A stretch of DNA of 64,000 nucleotides from Oscillospiraceae bacterium (GCA_015067635.1 SVMA01000004.1:47575-111574), one strand, 5' to 3'. Shown: positions 16,089 through 24,444, counted from the stretch's first letter. Program-made: numbers and translations. Notes: generated by a model not told the origin, from the sequence alone.

Positions 16089-16521
16089 ATCTTCTGCGAT
16101 TTTTGGTGCGATGATCGGAATACTGCTTGATTCCGGATATCTTACTGTCCGACTCGGACATAAAAGCCTTCAGCCGTTCTTCAAACAGCTGATCCGCTGT
16201 TTTGGGAGCCGGCGGCGGTGTGACCGGACGGGGTGTACGGCCAGCCTGTCCTGCCGCGGGAGTGCGCTGTGCGGCTTCCCGCTGGGGCTTTGCCTCCAGC
16301 CGCTTAATGGACAGGTTCACTTTTCCGTTTTCCAGACCGATGACCACGACCTTAACTTCCTGTCCTTCAGTCAAATGCTGACGAATGTCGCTGACATAAG
16401 CGTTGGCGACCTCGGAAATATGTACCATTCCCGTCTTATTCTCCGGAAGTGCGACAAACGCACCGAAATTTGTAATTGTTTTGACTGTGCCCTCTAAAAC
16501 TGCGCCGACGGTTAACTCCAT
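16087..16521 (-). CDS. S1 domain RNA-binding protein (YabR/general stress protein 13-like)
   Basis: A 144-residue protein with one S1 RNA-binding fold at residues 4-72 (VGAVLEGTVK, NFGAFVAL, GMVHISEVA, VVVIGLENGKVNLSIKR) and a proline/arginine-rich tail. In Bacillus the divIC neighbour yabR encodes the same kind of protein, tied to ribosome or RNA metabolism. ATG at 16521 follows AAGCAAAGC at some distance from GGAGG; the upstream TTG overlaps the GGAGG and is less likely. Last gene of the operon. Confidence 0.82.
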   Translation of the reverse strand: MELTVGAVLEGTVKTITNFGAFVALPENKTGMVHISEVANAYVSDIRQHLTEGQEVKVVVIGLENGKVNLSIKRLEAKPQREAAQRTPAAGQAGRTPRPVTPPPAPKTADQLFEERLKAFMSESDSKISGIKQYSDHRTKNRRR

Positions 16522-16545
16522 AGTTTGCTTTGCTTCCTCCAAAAA

Positions 16546-16842
16546 TTAATTCTCCGGCTGAATAACAGTGGTGTCCGGATATCCCATGCCCAGTTCTTCT
16601 TGAGCAATTTGTTCCACGCTCTCCACAGAGCCCAGATTGTCATTCTTGTCCTGCTGCGCCTTATTTTCCTGCTCCTGCTGTTGAACCTGCTCTCGCAGAG
16701 CATCATTGTTAGGTATTAGGGAACGCACCACCAAAATAGCCGCAGTGGCTGTCACAATCGCGGCACAAACGGCAAGAACTGTACTCTTGGAACTGCGCTT
16801 CCATACAAAGCGGATGGGACGTCTGGTTTTTTTGTTCGTCAT
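16546..16842 (-). CDS. divIC: Septum formation initiator DivIC/FtsB-like protein
   Basis: A 98-residue bitopic division protein: basic cytoplasmic N terminus, one membrane helix near residues 24-41 (VLAVCAAIVTATAAILVV) and a glutamine-rich coiled coil (LREQVQQQEQENKAQQ), ending in the AQEELGMGYPDTTVI segment typical of the family. It joins FtsL and DivIB at the septum. The start follows AGGAGGAC. A sigma-A promoter inside the end of yabQ (16881-16908) would allow vegetative expression apart from the sporulation promoter further upstream. Confidence 0.88.
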   Translation of the reverse strand: MTNKKTRRPIRFVWKRSSKSTVLAVCAAIVTATAAILVVRSLIPNNDALREQVQQQEQENKAQQDKNDNLGSVESVEQIAQEELGMGYPDTTVIQPEN

Positions 16843-16873
16843 GGAAGTGTCCTCCTGTGGGAACATAACTTTT

Positions 16874-17257
16874 CTATTCTATTGTACACTTTTTTTTCTT
16901 AGATGCAATTATTTTTTTCAAAAAACAGGTAATTTTCCGAAAAAAACTTTTCAAAACAAGGAAAAATCTTCCAATCATACCCCAAAAACCCTTCCAAACC
17001 GGCTGTAACAACCGTCCCAGCGTGCAGTGAAAAAGGATTCCTCCGATAAACAGACCGGACAGATACCCTAAATGAAAATCCCCCCGACACACCCCGAAGC
17101 AGAAATACAGCCATACAGGAAACGCCCCAATAAGAAAAAGCGCATCCGCCAAATGCCGCCGGCGCAGAGGTCGCAAAAAGCCATACAAAAGACCCAATCC
17201 CAGTCCCAGCACCACGCCCCACAGAAACCGTGCCGCCGCAATACCCGGCGCGGTCAT
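16874..17257 (-). CDS. yabQ: Spore cortex biosynthesis protein YabQ
   Basis: A 127-residue protein with four or five hydrophobic helices and a lysine-rich end, matching YabQ, which sits in the forespore outer membrane and is needed for cortex formation. The LLYGFLRPLRR segment after the first helix is family-like. Its start overlaps the end of yabP by four bases, and divIC follows, as in Bacillus. Length is somewhat short of the Bacillus protein. Context makes the call firm. Confidence 0.8.
   Translation of the reverse strand: MTAPGIAAARFLWGVVLGLGLGLLYGFLRPLRRRHLADALFLIGAFPVWLYFCFGVCRGDFHLGYLSGLFIGGILFHCTLGRLLQPVWKGFWGMIGRFFLVLKSFFRKITCFLKKIIASKKKKCTIE
16881..16908 (-). promoter_or_regulatory. 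Internal sigma-A promoter for divIC
   Basis: TTGCAT and TACAAT on the minus strand with 16-base spacing, lying within the 3' end of yabQ and 40 bases ahead of the divIC start. Confidence 0.6.
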
Positions 17258-17526
17258 CCGGTCAGCCGACGCAGCCAGCCGCCCTTGGGACGGGGCTCTT
17301 CATAATGCAGTGCAGAAATGGTTCCGTCCACCGCTACCTGACCGCCTTCCACACTCAGCGTTTTTAACTGCAGATCCTTTCCCTGAATCACCAGCGTCCC
17401 CAGCTCCGTCCGGAGCACCACCGCAGTTTCCTCAAAGCTGACCACCTCTGACACACCGGTCATAGATAGCTGCCGTCGCTCATTCAGTGTCAGTCGGTGC
17501 GGCAGCTGCATTGCATTGTCCCCCAT
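17254..17526 (-). CDS. yabP: Sporulation protein YabP
   Basis: A 90-residue soluble beta-rich protein of the YabP/YqfC family (HRLTLNERRQLSMTGVSEVVSF, then VIQGKDLQLKTLSVE), required for assembly of the spore envelope. The ATG at 17526 is preceded by GAGGTGAT. The frame is open far upstream but that part is antisense to the M20 gene. First gene of yabP-yabQ-divIC-S1, with a sigma-E-like promoter directly ahead. Confidence 0.88.
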   Translation of the reverse strand: MGDNAMQLPHRLTLNERRQLSMTGVSEVVSFEETAVVLRTELGTLVIQGKDLQLKTLSVEGGQVAVDGTISALHYEEPRPKGGWLRRLTG

Positions 17527-17543
17527 GGAAATCACCTCATGGT

Positions 17544-17571
17544 ACTGTATGCGCCATTGGAAAGGATATGC
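17544..17571 (-). promoter_or_regulatory. Sigma-E-like promoter of yabP
   Basis: Minus-strand GCATATC and CATACAGT are 13 bases apart, close to the mother-cell sigma-E consensus (ATA-type -35, CATACAnT -10). The site overlaps the start of the divergent M20 transcript. Confidence 0.6.
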
Positions 17572-17577
17572 CTGTGA

Positions 17578-17606
17578 TTGACACCGGAAAGAAAATGCAG
17601 TACAAT
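17578..17606 (+). promoter_or_regulatory. Sigma-A promoter of the M20-patA pair
   Basis: TTGACA and TACAAT with 17-base spacing, 29 bases before the M20 start codon. Confidence 0.8.
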
Positions 17607-17634
17607 AAAGCAAACGAAAAACGGAGGAGAAACC

Positions 17635-18723
17635 ATGCAGATTATTAACGACCGACGGGCATTGCATCTGATCCCTGAGCTGGATCGGGATCTGCCCAAG
17701 ACGATGGCATATTTGCGGGAAAGTCTGGAAAAGCTCAACTGTCGGGTGTTTTCTCCCATGGAATCGGCTCTGTGCGCCTATTTTGATTTCGGGGGAGAAA
17801 GGACGCTTGCATTCCGTTCGGATGCGGATGCTCTGCCCATTCAGGAAAATACCCGCCTGACCTTTACCTCTGCCCATCCGGGAAGAATGCACGCTTGCGG
17901 ACATGACGGACACATGGCGATTCTGCTGGAGCTGGCACGGCGGCTGAATGAAAAGAAGGCGCTTCCCCACAACATCCTGCTGGTATTCCAGCCGGCGGAG
18001 GAGACCACCGGCGGTGCCAAGGATCTGTGTGCCACCGGAATCTTCAAGGAATACGGTGTGGAAGCGATTTTTGGACTGCACCTGTGGCCGGGTCTGACTG
18101 CCGGTGAGATTTTCAGCCGTCCCAAGGAAATGATGAGCCGTTCCTGCGAGGTAAGAGTGGATATTTTCGGAAAATCCGCCCATATTGCCAAGGCAGAAGA
18201 AGGCATTGACGCTATGGCCGCCGGTGTGGAATTTTACAAGCGGGTCATGGCACTGGAGGCGGCATTGCCCAAAAAGGTGTTCCGTCTGCTGAAGTTCGGC
18301 AAGCTGGAAAGCGGCACGGTATGCAACGCCATCTCCGGTCATACCCACATAGAAGGAAGCCTGCGGGCATTTCAGGACGAGGTGTTCTACTCGCTGCGTG
18401 CAGGGATCGTGTCCATCGGCAAGGATGTGGAACGGCTTACCGGCTGCAGCGTCAATATTTATATGAATGACGGCTATCCGGCAGTAATGAATCCGGAAAA
18501 GCTGTACCGGCGGGCACGCAATGCTGCACCGTTTCAGGAGCTGGAAAAGCCCAGCATGATCACCGAGGATTTTTCCTGGTATCAAAAGACCCTGCCCGGG
18601 CTGTTCTTCTTCCTGGGAACCGGAGATACACCGGCACTTCATGCGGATGATTTTAATTTTGACGAGGAAATTCTGGGAAAGGGTGCCGACTTTTTTGAGA
18701 AGCTGGCGGAAAATTTCCAATGA
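17635..18723 (+). CDS. M20 family amidohydrolase, possibly N-acetyldiaminopimelate deacetylase
   Basis: A 362-residue M20D metallopeptidase. The metal motifs are seen at HACGHDGH, the catalytic QPAEE, and FGLHLWP; the dimerisation domain lies in the middle (SAHIAKAEEGIDA). It removes acyl groups from amino acids. ATG at 17635 has GGAGGAG. The stop overlaps the start of the PatA-type aminotransferase by ATGA; in Bacillus a DapL/YkuR-type M20 enzyme and PatA together complete the acetylase branch to diaminopimelate, so that role is a fair inference. Hippurate-type substrates remain possible. Confidence 0.85.
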   Translation: MQIINDRRALHLIPELDRDLPKTMAYLRESLEKLNCRVFSPMESALCAYFDFGGERTLAFRSDADALPIQENTRLTFTSAHPGRMHACGHDGHMAILLELARRLNEKKALPHNILLVFQPAEETTGGAKDLCATGIFKEYGVEAIFGLHLWPGLTAGEIFSRPKEMMSRSCEVRVDIFGKSAHIAKAEEGIDAMAAGVEFYKRVMALEAALPKKVFRLLKFGKLESGTVCNAISGHTHIEGSLRAFQDEVFYSLRAGIVSIGKDVERLTGCSVNIYMNDGYPAVMNPEKLYRRARNAAPFQELEKPSMITEDFSWYQKTLPGLFFFLGTGDTPALHADDFNFDEEILGKGADFFEKLAENFQ

Positions 18724-19850
18724 TTGCAACAAACCGTTATCTGGATACCCTGGAAAGAAGCGGCATCCGTCGCTTCACCAATTTGGCAAATGCTTACCCG
18801 GATTGCATCAAGCTGACCATCGGAGAGCCGGATTTTGATACGCCGGCACCGATCAAGGCGGCGGTTTTGAACGCCCTGGCAGAAAACCGCACCCACTATG
18901 CCCCCAATCAGGGCGTTGCCGCCTTGCGCCGGGAGATTGCCGCCTTTGAGACACGCCGCGGAATGCAGTGTAAAGAGGAGCAGGTATTGATCACTGCCGG
19001 CGCTACCGGTGCGCTTTTCACCGCACTGATGGGAATTTTGAATCCGGACGATGAGGTGATCATTCCCACTCCTGCATTTCCGCTGTATGAGAGCATTGTG
19101 CGGCTGGCCGGAGCGAAGCCTGTATTTCTGGACACGAAAAAGGACGGCTTTCAGCTGACCTCCGCGGCTCTGGAAGAAGCGATCACGCCAAAAACCAAGG
19201 CAATCGTCCTGAACTCTCCCAACAATCCCACCGGCGCGGTGCTGACGGAAGCTTCCCTCAAAGCGGTAAAGGCCGCAGTGCTGGGAAAAGATATTTTCCT
19301 GGTGTGCGATCAGGTGTATCAGGGACTGTCCCGGGAAAAACTGCCGGATCTGACCTTGGAAAAAGCCCTGGAAAAGCAACTGTTTTTGTGCCAGAGCTTT
19401 TCAAAGCCCTACGCTATGACCGGTTGGCGGGTAGGTTATCTCATCGGACCGGAGCCGATTATGGAGCGATTGCTGCTGCTCCATGCGGCAAAGGTGGCGG
19501 CCATCCCCACTTTTTTGCAGGATGCGTGCATCACGGCACTAACCGTAGATGTGGGAGAAATGGCGGAAATTTACGAAAAACGGCGAAGCTTCGTCTGCCG
19601 CCGGTTGGATGAGATGGGACTTTCTTATCCCAAACCGAAAGGTGCGTTCTATGTATTTCCGGAGATTTCTCAATTCGGAATGTCCGACGAGGAATTTTGC
19701 ACCCGATTGATCACGGAGGGGAAAGTGGCCGCTGTTCCCGGCAGCTGCTTTGGCTGTCCGGGACATATCCGCATTTCCTATTGCTGCGGCGATGCCCAAC
19801 TGGAAACAGGTCTTGCCCGCCTGGAAGCCTTCCTGCGTAATAATTTCTAA
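18720..19850 (+). CDS. PLP-dependent class I/II aminotransferase (PatA-like)
   Basis: A 376-residue fold-type I aminotransferase. Motifs in order: KLTIGEPDFDTP, HYAPNQGV, ITAGATGAL, LNSPNNPTGA, VCDQVYQGL and the PLP lysine in SFSKPYAMTGWRVGY. It resembles PatA, which acts on N-acetyl-LL-2,6-diaminopimelate in Bacillus. Its coupling to an M20 deacetylase strengthens that reading, but aspartate or aromatic amino acids cannot be excluded. Followed after seven bases by a strong terminator. Confidence 0.88.
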   Translation: MIATNRYLDTLERSGIRRFTNLANAYPDCIKLTIGEPDFDTPAPIKAAVLNALAENRTHYAPNQGVAALRREIAAFETRRGMQCKEEQVLITAGATGALFTALMGILNPDDEVIIPTPAFPLYESIVRLAGAKPVFLDTKKDGFQLTSAALEEAITPKTKAIVLNSPNNPTGAVLTEASLKAVKAAVLGKDIFLVCDQVYQGLSREKLPDLTLEKALEKQLFLCQSFSKPYAMTGWRVGYLIGPEPIMERLLLLHAAKVAAIPTFLQDACITALTVDVGEMAEIYEKRRSFVCRRLDEMGLSYPKPKGAFYVFPEISQFGMSDEEFCTRLITEGKVAAVPGSCFGCPGHIRISYCCGDAQLETGLARLEAFLRNNF

Positions 19851-19853
19851 CAA

Positions 19854-19882
19854 CAAAGCCCCCTCGTCCGAGGGGGCTTTTT
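19854..19882. terminator. Bidirectional terminator between patA-like and polysaccharide deacetylase genes
   Basis: Stem AGCCCCCTC/GAGGGGGCT with a following TTTTTT; convergent genes on both sides. Confidence 0.85.
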
Positions 19883-20553
19883 TACGGGAATTTGCAGTAG
19901 GTTTTTCCCGGTTGGAGGGAGGTATTCCGCAATGCCGCCAGCTGACTGACAGTAACGAACTGGAATCCCTCACCATGCAAACGGTCCACAATGGACAATG
20001 CCGCATTTACCGAAGAATCGGACAGGTCATGGAGCAGTACCACATCCCCGTCCTGCACCTGCCGCACCACTGCTGTTTCCACCGCGGCGGCATCGTGGGT
20101 CGCCCAATCCCGGGGATCCACCGACCACAAAAGCAAGGAAAGTCCCTCTTCCCGGGCAACCTGCTCCACCAGATCCGTTGCACTTCCCCCGGGAGGACGG
20201 AGAAACACTGCATCACACCCCTCGGGCAACAGGGCACGGGTGGCGGACAGCTCGTTTTTCAGCTGACGGCGGTTCATTTTTGCCATATTATCATGGCTGT
20301 AACCGTGCAGACCGATCTCATGTCCGGCATCGAATATCTGCTGTGCCAATTCCTGATAATCCTTCAGCCGATAGCCGCACAGCAAAAATGTCGCCTGCAC
20401 CTGCCGTTGTTCCAGCCCCTGCAGCAGCCGTCGGGTAAACCGTCCGGACGGTCCGTCATCAAATGTCAGCGCCACATAACGGGGCTGTTCCGTCCCCTTC
20501 ACAGGGATGGTTAAAAGGCTGAAACACAGAAGAATTGCCAAAAAACGCCGCAT
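19882..20553 (-). CDS. Polysaccharide deacetylase family protein (NodB domain), secreted
   Basis: A 223-residue protein with a signal peptide (RRFLAILLCFSLLTIPVKG) and a NodB domain. Motif 1 is TFDDGP (30-35), motif 2 HGYSHDN with the metal histidines, motif 3 RPPGG and motif 4 LWSVDPRDW, with a late LLHD motif, so all active residues seem present. It likely removes acetyl groups from peptidoglycan or another cell-surface glycan. Single gene, convergent with the PatA-like gene. The ribosome site is weak (GAAGTGAG). Confidence 0.88.
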   Translation of the reverse strand: MRRFLAILLCFSLLTIPVKGTEQPRYVALTFDDGPSGRFTRRLLQGLEQRQVQATFLLCGYRLKDYQELAQQIFDAGHEIGLHGYSHDNMAKMNRRQLKNELSATRALLPEGCDAVFLRPPGGSATDLVEQVAREEGLSLLLWSVDPRDWATHDAAAVETAVVRQVQDGDVVLLHDLSDSSVNAALSIVDRLHGEGFQFVTVSQLAALRNTSLQPGKTYCKFP

Positions 20554-20621
20554 TTTTTCTCACTTCCCGGATAAGATTTCACTGTAAGCCGGAAAGAACG
20601 ATAAAAACCTGTCCGACTTGC

Positions 20622-20650
20622 TTTACTTTTCCCAAAATAATTGATATAAT
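20622..20650 (+). promoter_or_regulatory. Promoter of the CYTH gene
   Basis: TTTACT and TATAAT with 17-base spacing, 54 bases upstream of the start. Confidence 0.6.
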
Positions 20651-20703
20651 GCAGGAAAATTGTAGCTTTGGGGCGATATACCCCGATAGAACGGAGTGTT
20701 TAC

Positions 20704-21273
20704 ATGGGACGGGAATTTGAACTGAAATTTTCGGCAACACCGCAACAGTTGACAGAAATTGAAAAAAACTGGGAAAACTGGGTGGATTTTTCCATGGAAA
20801 CCACCTATTTCGACACCCTGGACAGCATCCTTTCCAACCAAAACTGCACCCTGCGTCACCGCAGGGAAAACGGCTGTTCCGTTTGCACCCTGAAAACGCC
20901 CATTTCCAGCTTCGGTCGAGGAGAATGGGATGCCTGGGCTCCGTGGAATGCGCAAACCGTTTCCGCACTGTTTGATGCGGCAAAACTTCCTGCCATTACC
21001 TTTTCTTCTCTGACCGCGGTATGCGGTGCCCGTTTTCACCGTCGGGCAGCGACGGTGGAATTGACAGACAGCACTGTGGAAATTGCTTTGGACGAAGGCG
21101 TTTTATTGGGCGGCGGCAAAGAAATTCCCCTGTGCGAGGTGGAAGTGGAGCTGAAATCCGGCGAGGAAGCGTCCGCAGTTGCCTTTGCCCAGGCTCTGGC
21201 AGAGCATTACGGCTTACAGCCGGAAACCAGAAGTAAATTCCGACGGGCACTTGCCCTGAGGAGAGGAGAATAA
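20704..21273 (+). CDS. CYTH domain protein (triphosphate tunnel metalloenzyme)
   Basis: A 189-residue CYTH protein. The defining ExExK motif is EFELK at residues 4-8, and the barrel strands with RHRRENG, CTLKTP and CEVEVELKSG follow. These enzymes hydrolyse inorganic triphosphate or make/cleave triphosphate nucleotides. The ATG at 20704 has ACGGAGTG ahead; an upstream ATG at 20668 in frame has no site. It starts a run of genes (exonuclease, udk, yhcH) transcribed together. Confidence 0.85.
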   Translation: MGREFELKFSATPQQLTEIEKNWENWVDFSMETTYFDTLDSILSNQNCTLRHRRENGCSVCTLKTPISSFGRGEWDAWAPWNAQTVSALFDAAKLPAITFSSLTAVCGARFHRRAATVELTDSTVEIALDEGVLLGGGKEIPLCEVEVELKSGEEASAVAFAQALAEHYGLQPETRSKFRRALALRRGE

Positions 21274-21274
21274 T

Positions 21275-21961
21275 ATGGAAGCCTTTGCCCAACTGTTTGA
21301 AAAATATGACCGCATGGTGCTCTTTGACACAGAAACCACCGGTCTTGACTATGCCCGGGATGAAATCATCGAATTTGCCGCTATCGTTGTGGAACAGCAA
21401 GAAGGAAAACCGGTGGTGGTGCGGGAATATGACGAGCTGGTTTCCCTTACCCCGGGAAATTCCGTACCTGCAAAGATTCAGGAGCTCACCGGTATCACTA
21501 CTCAGGATATTTTGGAAAAGGGCATCTCAAAGGCGCAGGTCTGTCAGGACATTTGGGAAATGTTTTCCGGAAACACCCTGCTTCTGGCGTACAACGCCCA
21601 TTTTGACCTGAGCTTTCTTTTCTATATGCTTCTGCGGGACGGAGACCCCACCGTTCTGAAGGGTAAGGATAAGCTGGACTTGCTCACCGTCTATAAAGAC
21701 CGCCACGCCTATCCTCACAAGCTGTGTAACGCCATTTCTCAGTACGGTCTGTCCGATAAAGTGGTCAATTCCCATCGGGCGGTGGATGACGTGCTGGCGA
21801 CTCTGGCGGTAATGGAAGCTATGGAAGGGGAAAAGAACGATTTATTATGTTATGTAAACCTATTTGGTTACAGCAGTAAATACGGCATCGGCGGTAAGCC
21901 CATCGGTTCCATCACCTATAAGCCCCAGGGCTTTGAGCCCGGGAAGCCTCTGTACTTATAA
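21275..21961 (+). CDS. 3'-5' exonuclease of the DnaQ family
   Basis: A 228-residue exonuclease with the DEDDh layout: ExoI LFDTETTG (D18, E20), ExoII AYNAHFDLSF, and ExoIII HRAVDDV. It is like PolC exonuclease or DNA polymerase III epsilon-like stand-alone proteins and degrades single strands. Follows the CYTH gene with GGAGAGGAG overlapping its end. No helicase or other domain is attached. Role in repair or RNA decay is open. Confidence 0.85.
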   Translation: MEAFAQLFEKYDRMVLFDTETTGLDYARDEIIEFAAIVVEQQEGKPVVVREYDELVSLTPGNSVPAKIQELTGITTQDILEKGISKAQVCQDIWEMFSGNTLLLAYNAHFDLSFLFYMLLRDGDPTVLKGKDKLDLLTVYKDRHAYPHKLCNAISQYGLSDKVVNSHRAVDDVLATLAVMEAMEGEKNDLLCYVNLFGYSSKYGIGGKPIGSITYKPQGFEPGKPLYL

Positions 21962-22002
21962 TTTCGGAATTTATTCTGTTTTATACAAAAAGGAGAGAAG
22001 CT

Positions 22003-22629
22003 ATGGCATCCGACATTCTGGTTATTGGTATTGCCGGCGGTACCGGCAGCGGAAAAACTACCCTGATGCGCAATATTATGGCACAGTTTGAGGGAATGGT
22101 CACCGTTTTAAGCCACGATAATTATTACAAGCGGCATGACGAGCTGACCTTTGAGGAGCGAAGCAGTCTGAACTATGATGAGCCGGCTGCCATCGAAACC
22201 TCCCTGATGGTAAAGCATCTGACCGCGCTGAAAGCCGGTCAGGCAATCGACTGTCCGGTGTACGATTTCACCCGCCACAACCGCAGTGATGAAACCATCC
22301 ATTTGGAGCCCCGTCCGGTGATTGTGGTGGAAGGAATTTTGATTTTTGAGAACAAGCCCCTTCGGGAGCTGATGGACATCCGCTTGTTCGTGGATACGGA
22401 CGCAGACATTCGTCTGTGCCGCCGGATCAAGCGGGATGTGAACAAACGGGGACGTACCCTGGAATCGGTGCTTACCCAATACCAGACCACCGTCAAGCCC
22501 ATGCATGAAAAATATGTGGAGCCCAGTAAAAAATATGCCAATCTGGTGGTGCCCGAGGGCGGAAAAAATATCGTCGCCCTGGATATGATCCTGGGTCGGA
22601 TCCAACGGCATCTGGACGCCGCAAAATAA
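22003..22629 (+). CDS. udk: Uridine kinase
   Basis: A 208-residue nucleoside kinase that phosphorylates uridine and cytidine. P-loop GGTGSGKT is at residues 12-19; YDFTRHNR and IVVEGILIF are the uridine kinase substrate and Walker B regions; VDTDADIRLCRRIKRD is the lid. AAGGAGAG site. It sits 41 bases after the exonuclease gene and 15 bases before yhcH, and belongs functionally with the nucleoside salvage operon at 51.8-56.1 kb. Confidence 0.93.
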   Translation: MASDILVIGIAGGTGSGKTTLMRNIMAQFEGMVTVLSHDNYYKRHDELTFEERSSLNYDEPAAIETSLMVKHLTALKAGQAIDCPVYDFTRHNRSDETIHLEPRPVIVVEGILIFENKPLRELMDIRLFVDTDADIRLCRRIKRDVNKRGRTLESVLTQYQTTVKPMHEKYVEPSKKYANLVVPEGGKNIVALDMILGRIQRHLDAAK

Positions 22630-22644
22630 TAGGAGGAAACGAAA

Positions 22645-23085
22645 ATGATTATCTGTCCCTGGAAAGACTTGTCCCGCTATGAAGCCATCATCCCCGGCTT
22701 GAAGGAAGCCATGGAGGTGGTAGCCGGTCTGGAAAATTGGGAGCCGGCAACCTATCCGCTGAGCTGTGGCGGTAAGGTACTGGTGCAGGCAAACACCACC
22801 AAGAGCGCAGAAGGCGGTTTACTGGAAGCACATAAGAATTTTTTGGACATTCAGTACATTTTGGAAGGTGGCGAAACCATGGGCTGGGCCCCTCTGGAGA
22901 CGCTGACACAGGCCAAGGAATATAACGACGTCAAGGATGTCTGGCATTTCGACGGTGAACGGGATTTCGTGGATATCCGCCCCGGTTACTGCTACGTGGT
23001 CTACCCCGAGGATGCCCATCAGCCCGGCGTCCATCTGGATGCCCCAAAAGAATTCAAGAAAATCGTCATCAAATTGCCGGTATAA
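22645..23085 (+). CDS. YhcH/YjgK/YiaL family protein
   Basis: A 146-residue cupin-like protein of the DUF386 family, found with sialic acid and other sugar catabolism genes and suspected to act as a sugar isomerase or anomerase. The HKNFLDIQYILEG motif and the YPEDAHQPG metal-site motif are clear. AGGAGG site. Neighbours here are udk and a terminator, with no sialic acid genes nearby, so the substrate is unknown. Confidence 0.88.
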   Translation: MIICPWKDLSRYEAIIPGLKEAMEVVAGLENWEPATYPLSCGGKVLVQANTTKSAEGGLLEAHKNFLDIQYILEGGETMGWAPLETLTQAKEYNDVKDVWHFDGERDFVDIRPGYCYVVYPEDAHQPGVHLDAPKEFKKIVIKLPV

Positions 23086-23100
23086 CGGTATATACAGCAC

Positions 23101-23128
23101 CGGCCCCCTCCTCCGAGGGGGCCGGTTT
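23101..23128. terminator. Terminator between yhcH and parB/noc
   Basis: Stem CGGCCCCCTC/GAGGGGGCCG followed by GTTTT; convergent genes on both sides. Confidence 0.8.
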
Positions 23129-23133
23129 TGCGG

Positions 23134-23916
23134 CTATTTGGGAATGGTGATGGTCAGGACGATTTCCTTCTCGGTCTCCCGCTGTTCGGAGATGGCGGAA
23201 ATGCCGGAAAGCTGGATTTTTTGCAGAGCCTGATGCAAATTATTAAGAAATGCGCTTACATTTACCTTGGGTGTGGCGGAAAGCTGTCCATTCAGCAACT
23301 CTTCCACGTACCGTTCCGTTCGTGCAACACTCATCCCCAGTCGAGCAATGACGGCAATCGCCCGCAGCTTTTCCCCCTCGCCGGTGAGCTTCAGCAATGC
23401 ACGGGCGTGACGCTCTGTCAGGTTGCTCTGCCGAAGGGCGTTCAGAACCTGGGGAGAATGGCGCAAAATCCGCAGCTTGTTGGCAACGGCACTTTGGCTT
23501 TTCCCCAAAATCCCTGCCGCTTGCTCCTGACTCATATTACACAGTTCCATTAATCGGGCGATTCCTGTGGCTTCCTCCACAAAATCCAGATCCTGCCGCT
23601 GTAAATTTTCCACCATGGCGGCCATAGAGGATTCCTGCTCATCCATATTCATTACAATGCAGGGGATTTCCGTCAAACCTGCCAGCTGTGCGGCCCGCAG
23701 ACGCCGTTCTCCCGCAATCAACTCATACCCTGCCCCACATCGGCGAACGGACAGGGGCTGTAAAATGCCATGGCGACGAATGGAATTGGACAGCTCCTCC
23801 AGAGCATCCTCCCGAAAAACCTGCCGTGGCTGGGCCGGATTGGGACGAATGAGCCGTGCGGGAAGGAAAATGACCCTTCCGGTCTCCATATAGGTTTTCA
23901 GTTTTTGGCATTGCAT
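23134..23916 (-). CDS. ParB/Noc family chromosome partitioning or nucleoid occlusion protein
   Basis: A 260-residue ParB-family protein. The CTP-binding box is seen as LSVRR followed by GERRLRAA (69-76) and MAAMVENLQRQDL; the HTH region follows (MSQEQAAGILGKSQSAVANKL, about 129-150), with a short C-terminal dimer domain. It binds centromere-like sites and slides as a CTP clamp. There is no parA next to it, which fits Noc (nucleoid occlusion) better than a parAB pair, but the two cannot be told apart by eye. AGGAGG site. Single-gene unit. Confidence 0.85.
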   Translation of the reverse strand: MQCQKLKTYMETGRVIFLPARLIRPNPAQPRQVFREDALEELSNSIRRHGILQPLSVRRCGAGYELIAGERRLRAAQLAGLTEIPCIVMNMDEQESSMAAMVENLQRQDLDFVEEATGIARLMELCNMSQEQAAGILGKSQSAVANKLRILRHSPQVLNALRQSNLTERHARALLKLTGEGEKLRAIAVIARLGMSVARTERYVEELLNGQLSATPKVNVSAFLNNLHQALQKIQLSGISAISEQRETEKEIVLTITIPK

Positions 23917-24015
23917 GACCGTTCCTCCTTGGTAATTGTGGTTTTATTCTAAGACTCCATCCGTGGGAAACTCCACGAAAGGGGTCACCCAAGGGGAAAA
24001 TTTTTCCGGATGCCG

Positions 24016-24044
24016 TTGCACGACGACGGAAGCTGTGCTACAAT
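24016..24044 (+). promoter_or_regulatory. Sigma-A promoter of the HIT gene
   Basis: TTGCAC and TACAAT with 17-base spacing, 28 bases before the start codon. Confidence 0.75.
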
Positions 24045-24072
24045 GAAGAAAAAACCACAAGGAGGACACAAA

Positions 24073-24411
24073 ATGAATTGTATTTTTTGTAAAATCGTCG
24101 CAGGAGAAATTCCGTCCACTAAGGTCTATGAGGACGACACTGTTTTGGCGTTTCGGGACATCCAGCCCATGGCGCCGACCCACATTTTGGTGATTCCCAA
24201 GGCGCATATTCCCTCCGTGGATGGAGTGAATGGGGAAAACAGCGCTGTGGTTGCCCACATTTTTGAGGTTATTCCCGGTATTGCCGCCAAGGAAAAGCTG
24301 GTAAACGGCTATCGGGTGGTCAGTAACTGCGGAAGCGACGCCGGTCAGACAGTTCCCCATCTGCATTTTCACATTTTGGGCGGTCGGGAAATGACCCTGG
24401 AAATGGCCTGA
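24073..24411 (+). CDS. HIT family nucleotide hydrolase
   Basis: A 112-residue histidine triad protein of the Hint type. The N-terminal CIFCKIV zinc knuckle and the C-terminal HLHFH triad (H96, H98, H100) are present, and HILVIPKAH forms the core strand. These enzymes cleave nucleoside phosphoramidates. The ATG at 24073 has AAGGAGG. Single gene between a promoter and the promoter of the next gene. Confidence 0.92.
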   Translation: MNCIFCKIVAGEIPSTKVYEDDTVLAFRDIQPMAPTHILVIPKAHIPSVDGVNGENSAVVAHIFEVIPGIAAKEKLVNGYRVVSNCGSDAGQTVPHLHFHILGGREMTLEMA

Positions 24412-24415
24412 CCGG

Positions 24416-24444
24416 TTGCATTTTTTGGCAAAATATGGTATACT
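24416..24444 (+). promoter_or_regulatory. Sigma-A promoter of the lipoprotein gene
   Basis: TTGCAT and TATACT with 17-base spacing just after the HIT stop codon. Confidence 0.75.

Noticed and set aside
17254..18732. A 492-codon minus-strand frame ending in YabP
   Set aside because: The upstream portion is antisense to the M20 gene; only the last 90 codons from 17526 have a ribosome site and the YabP sequence.
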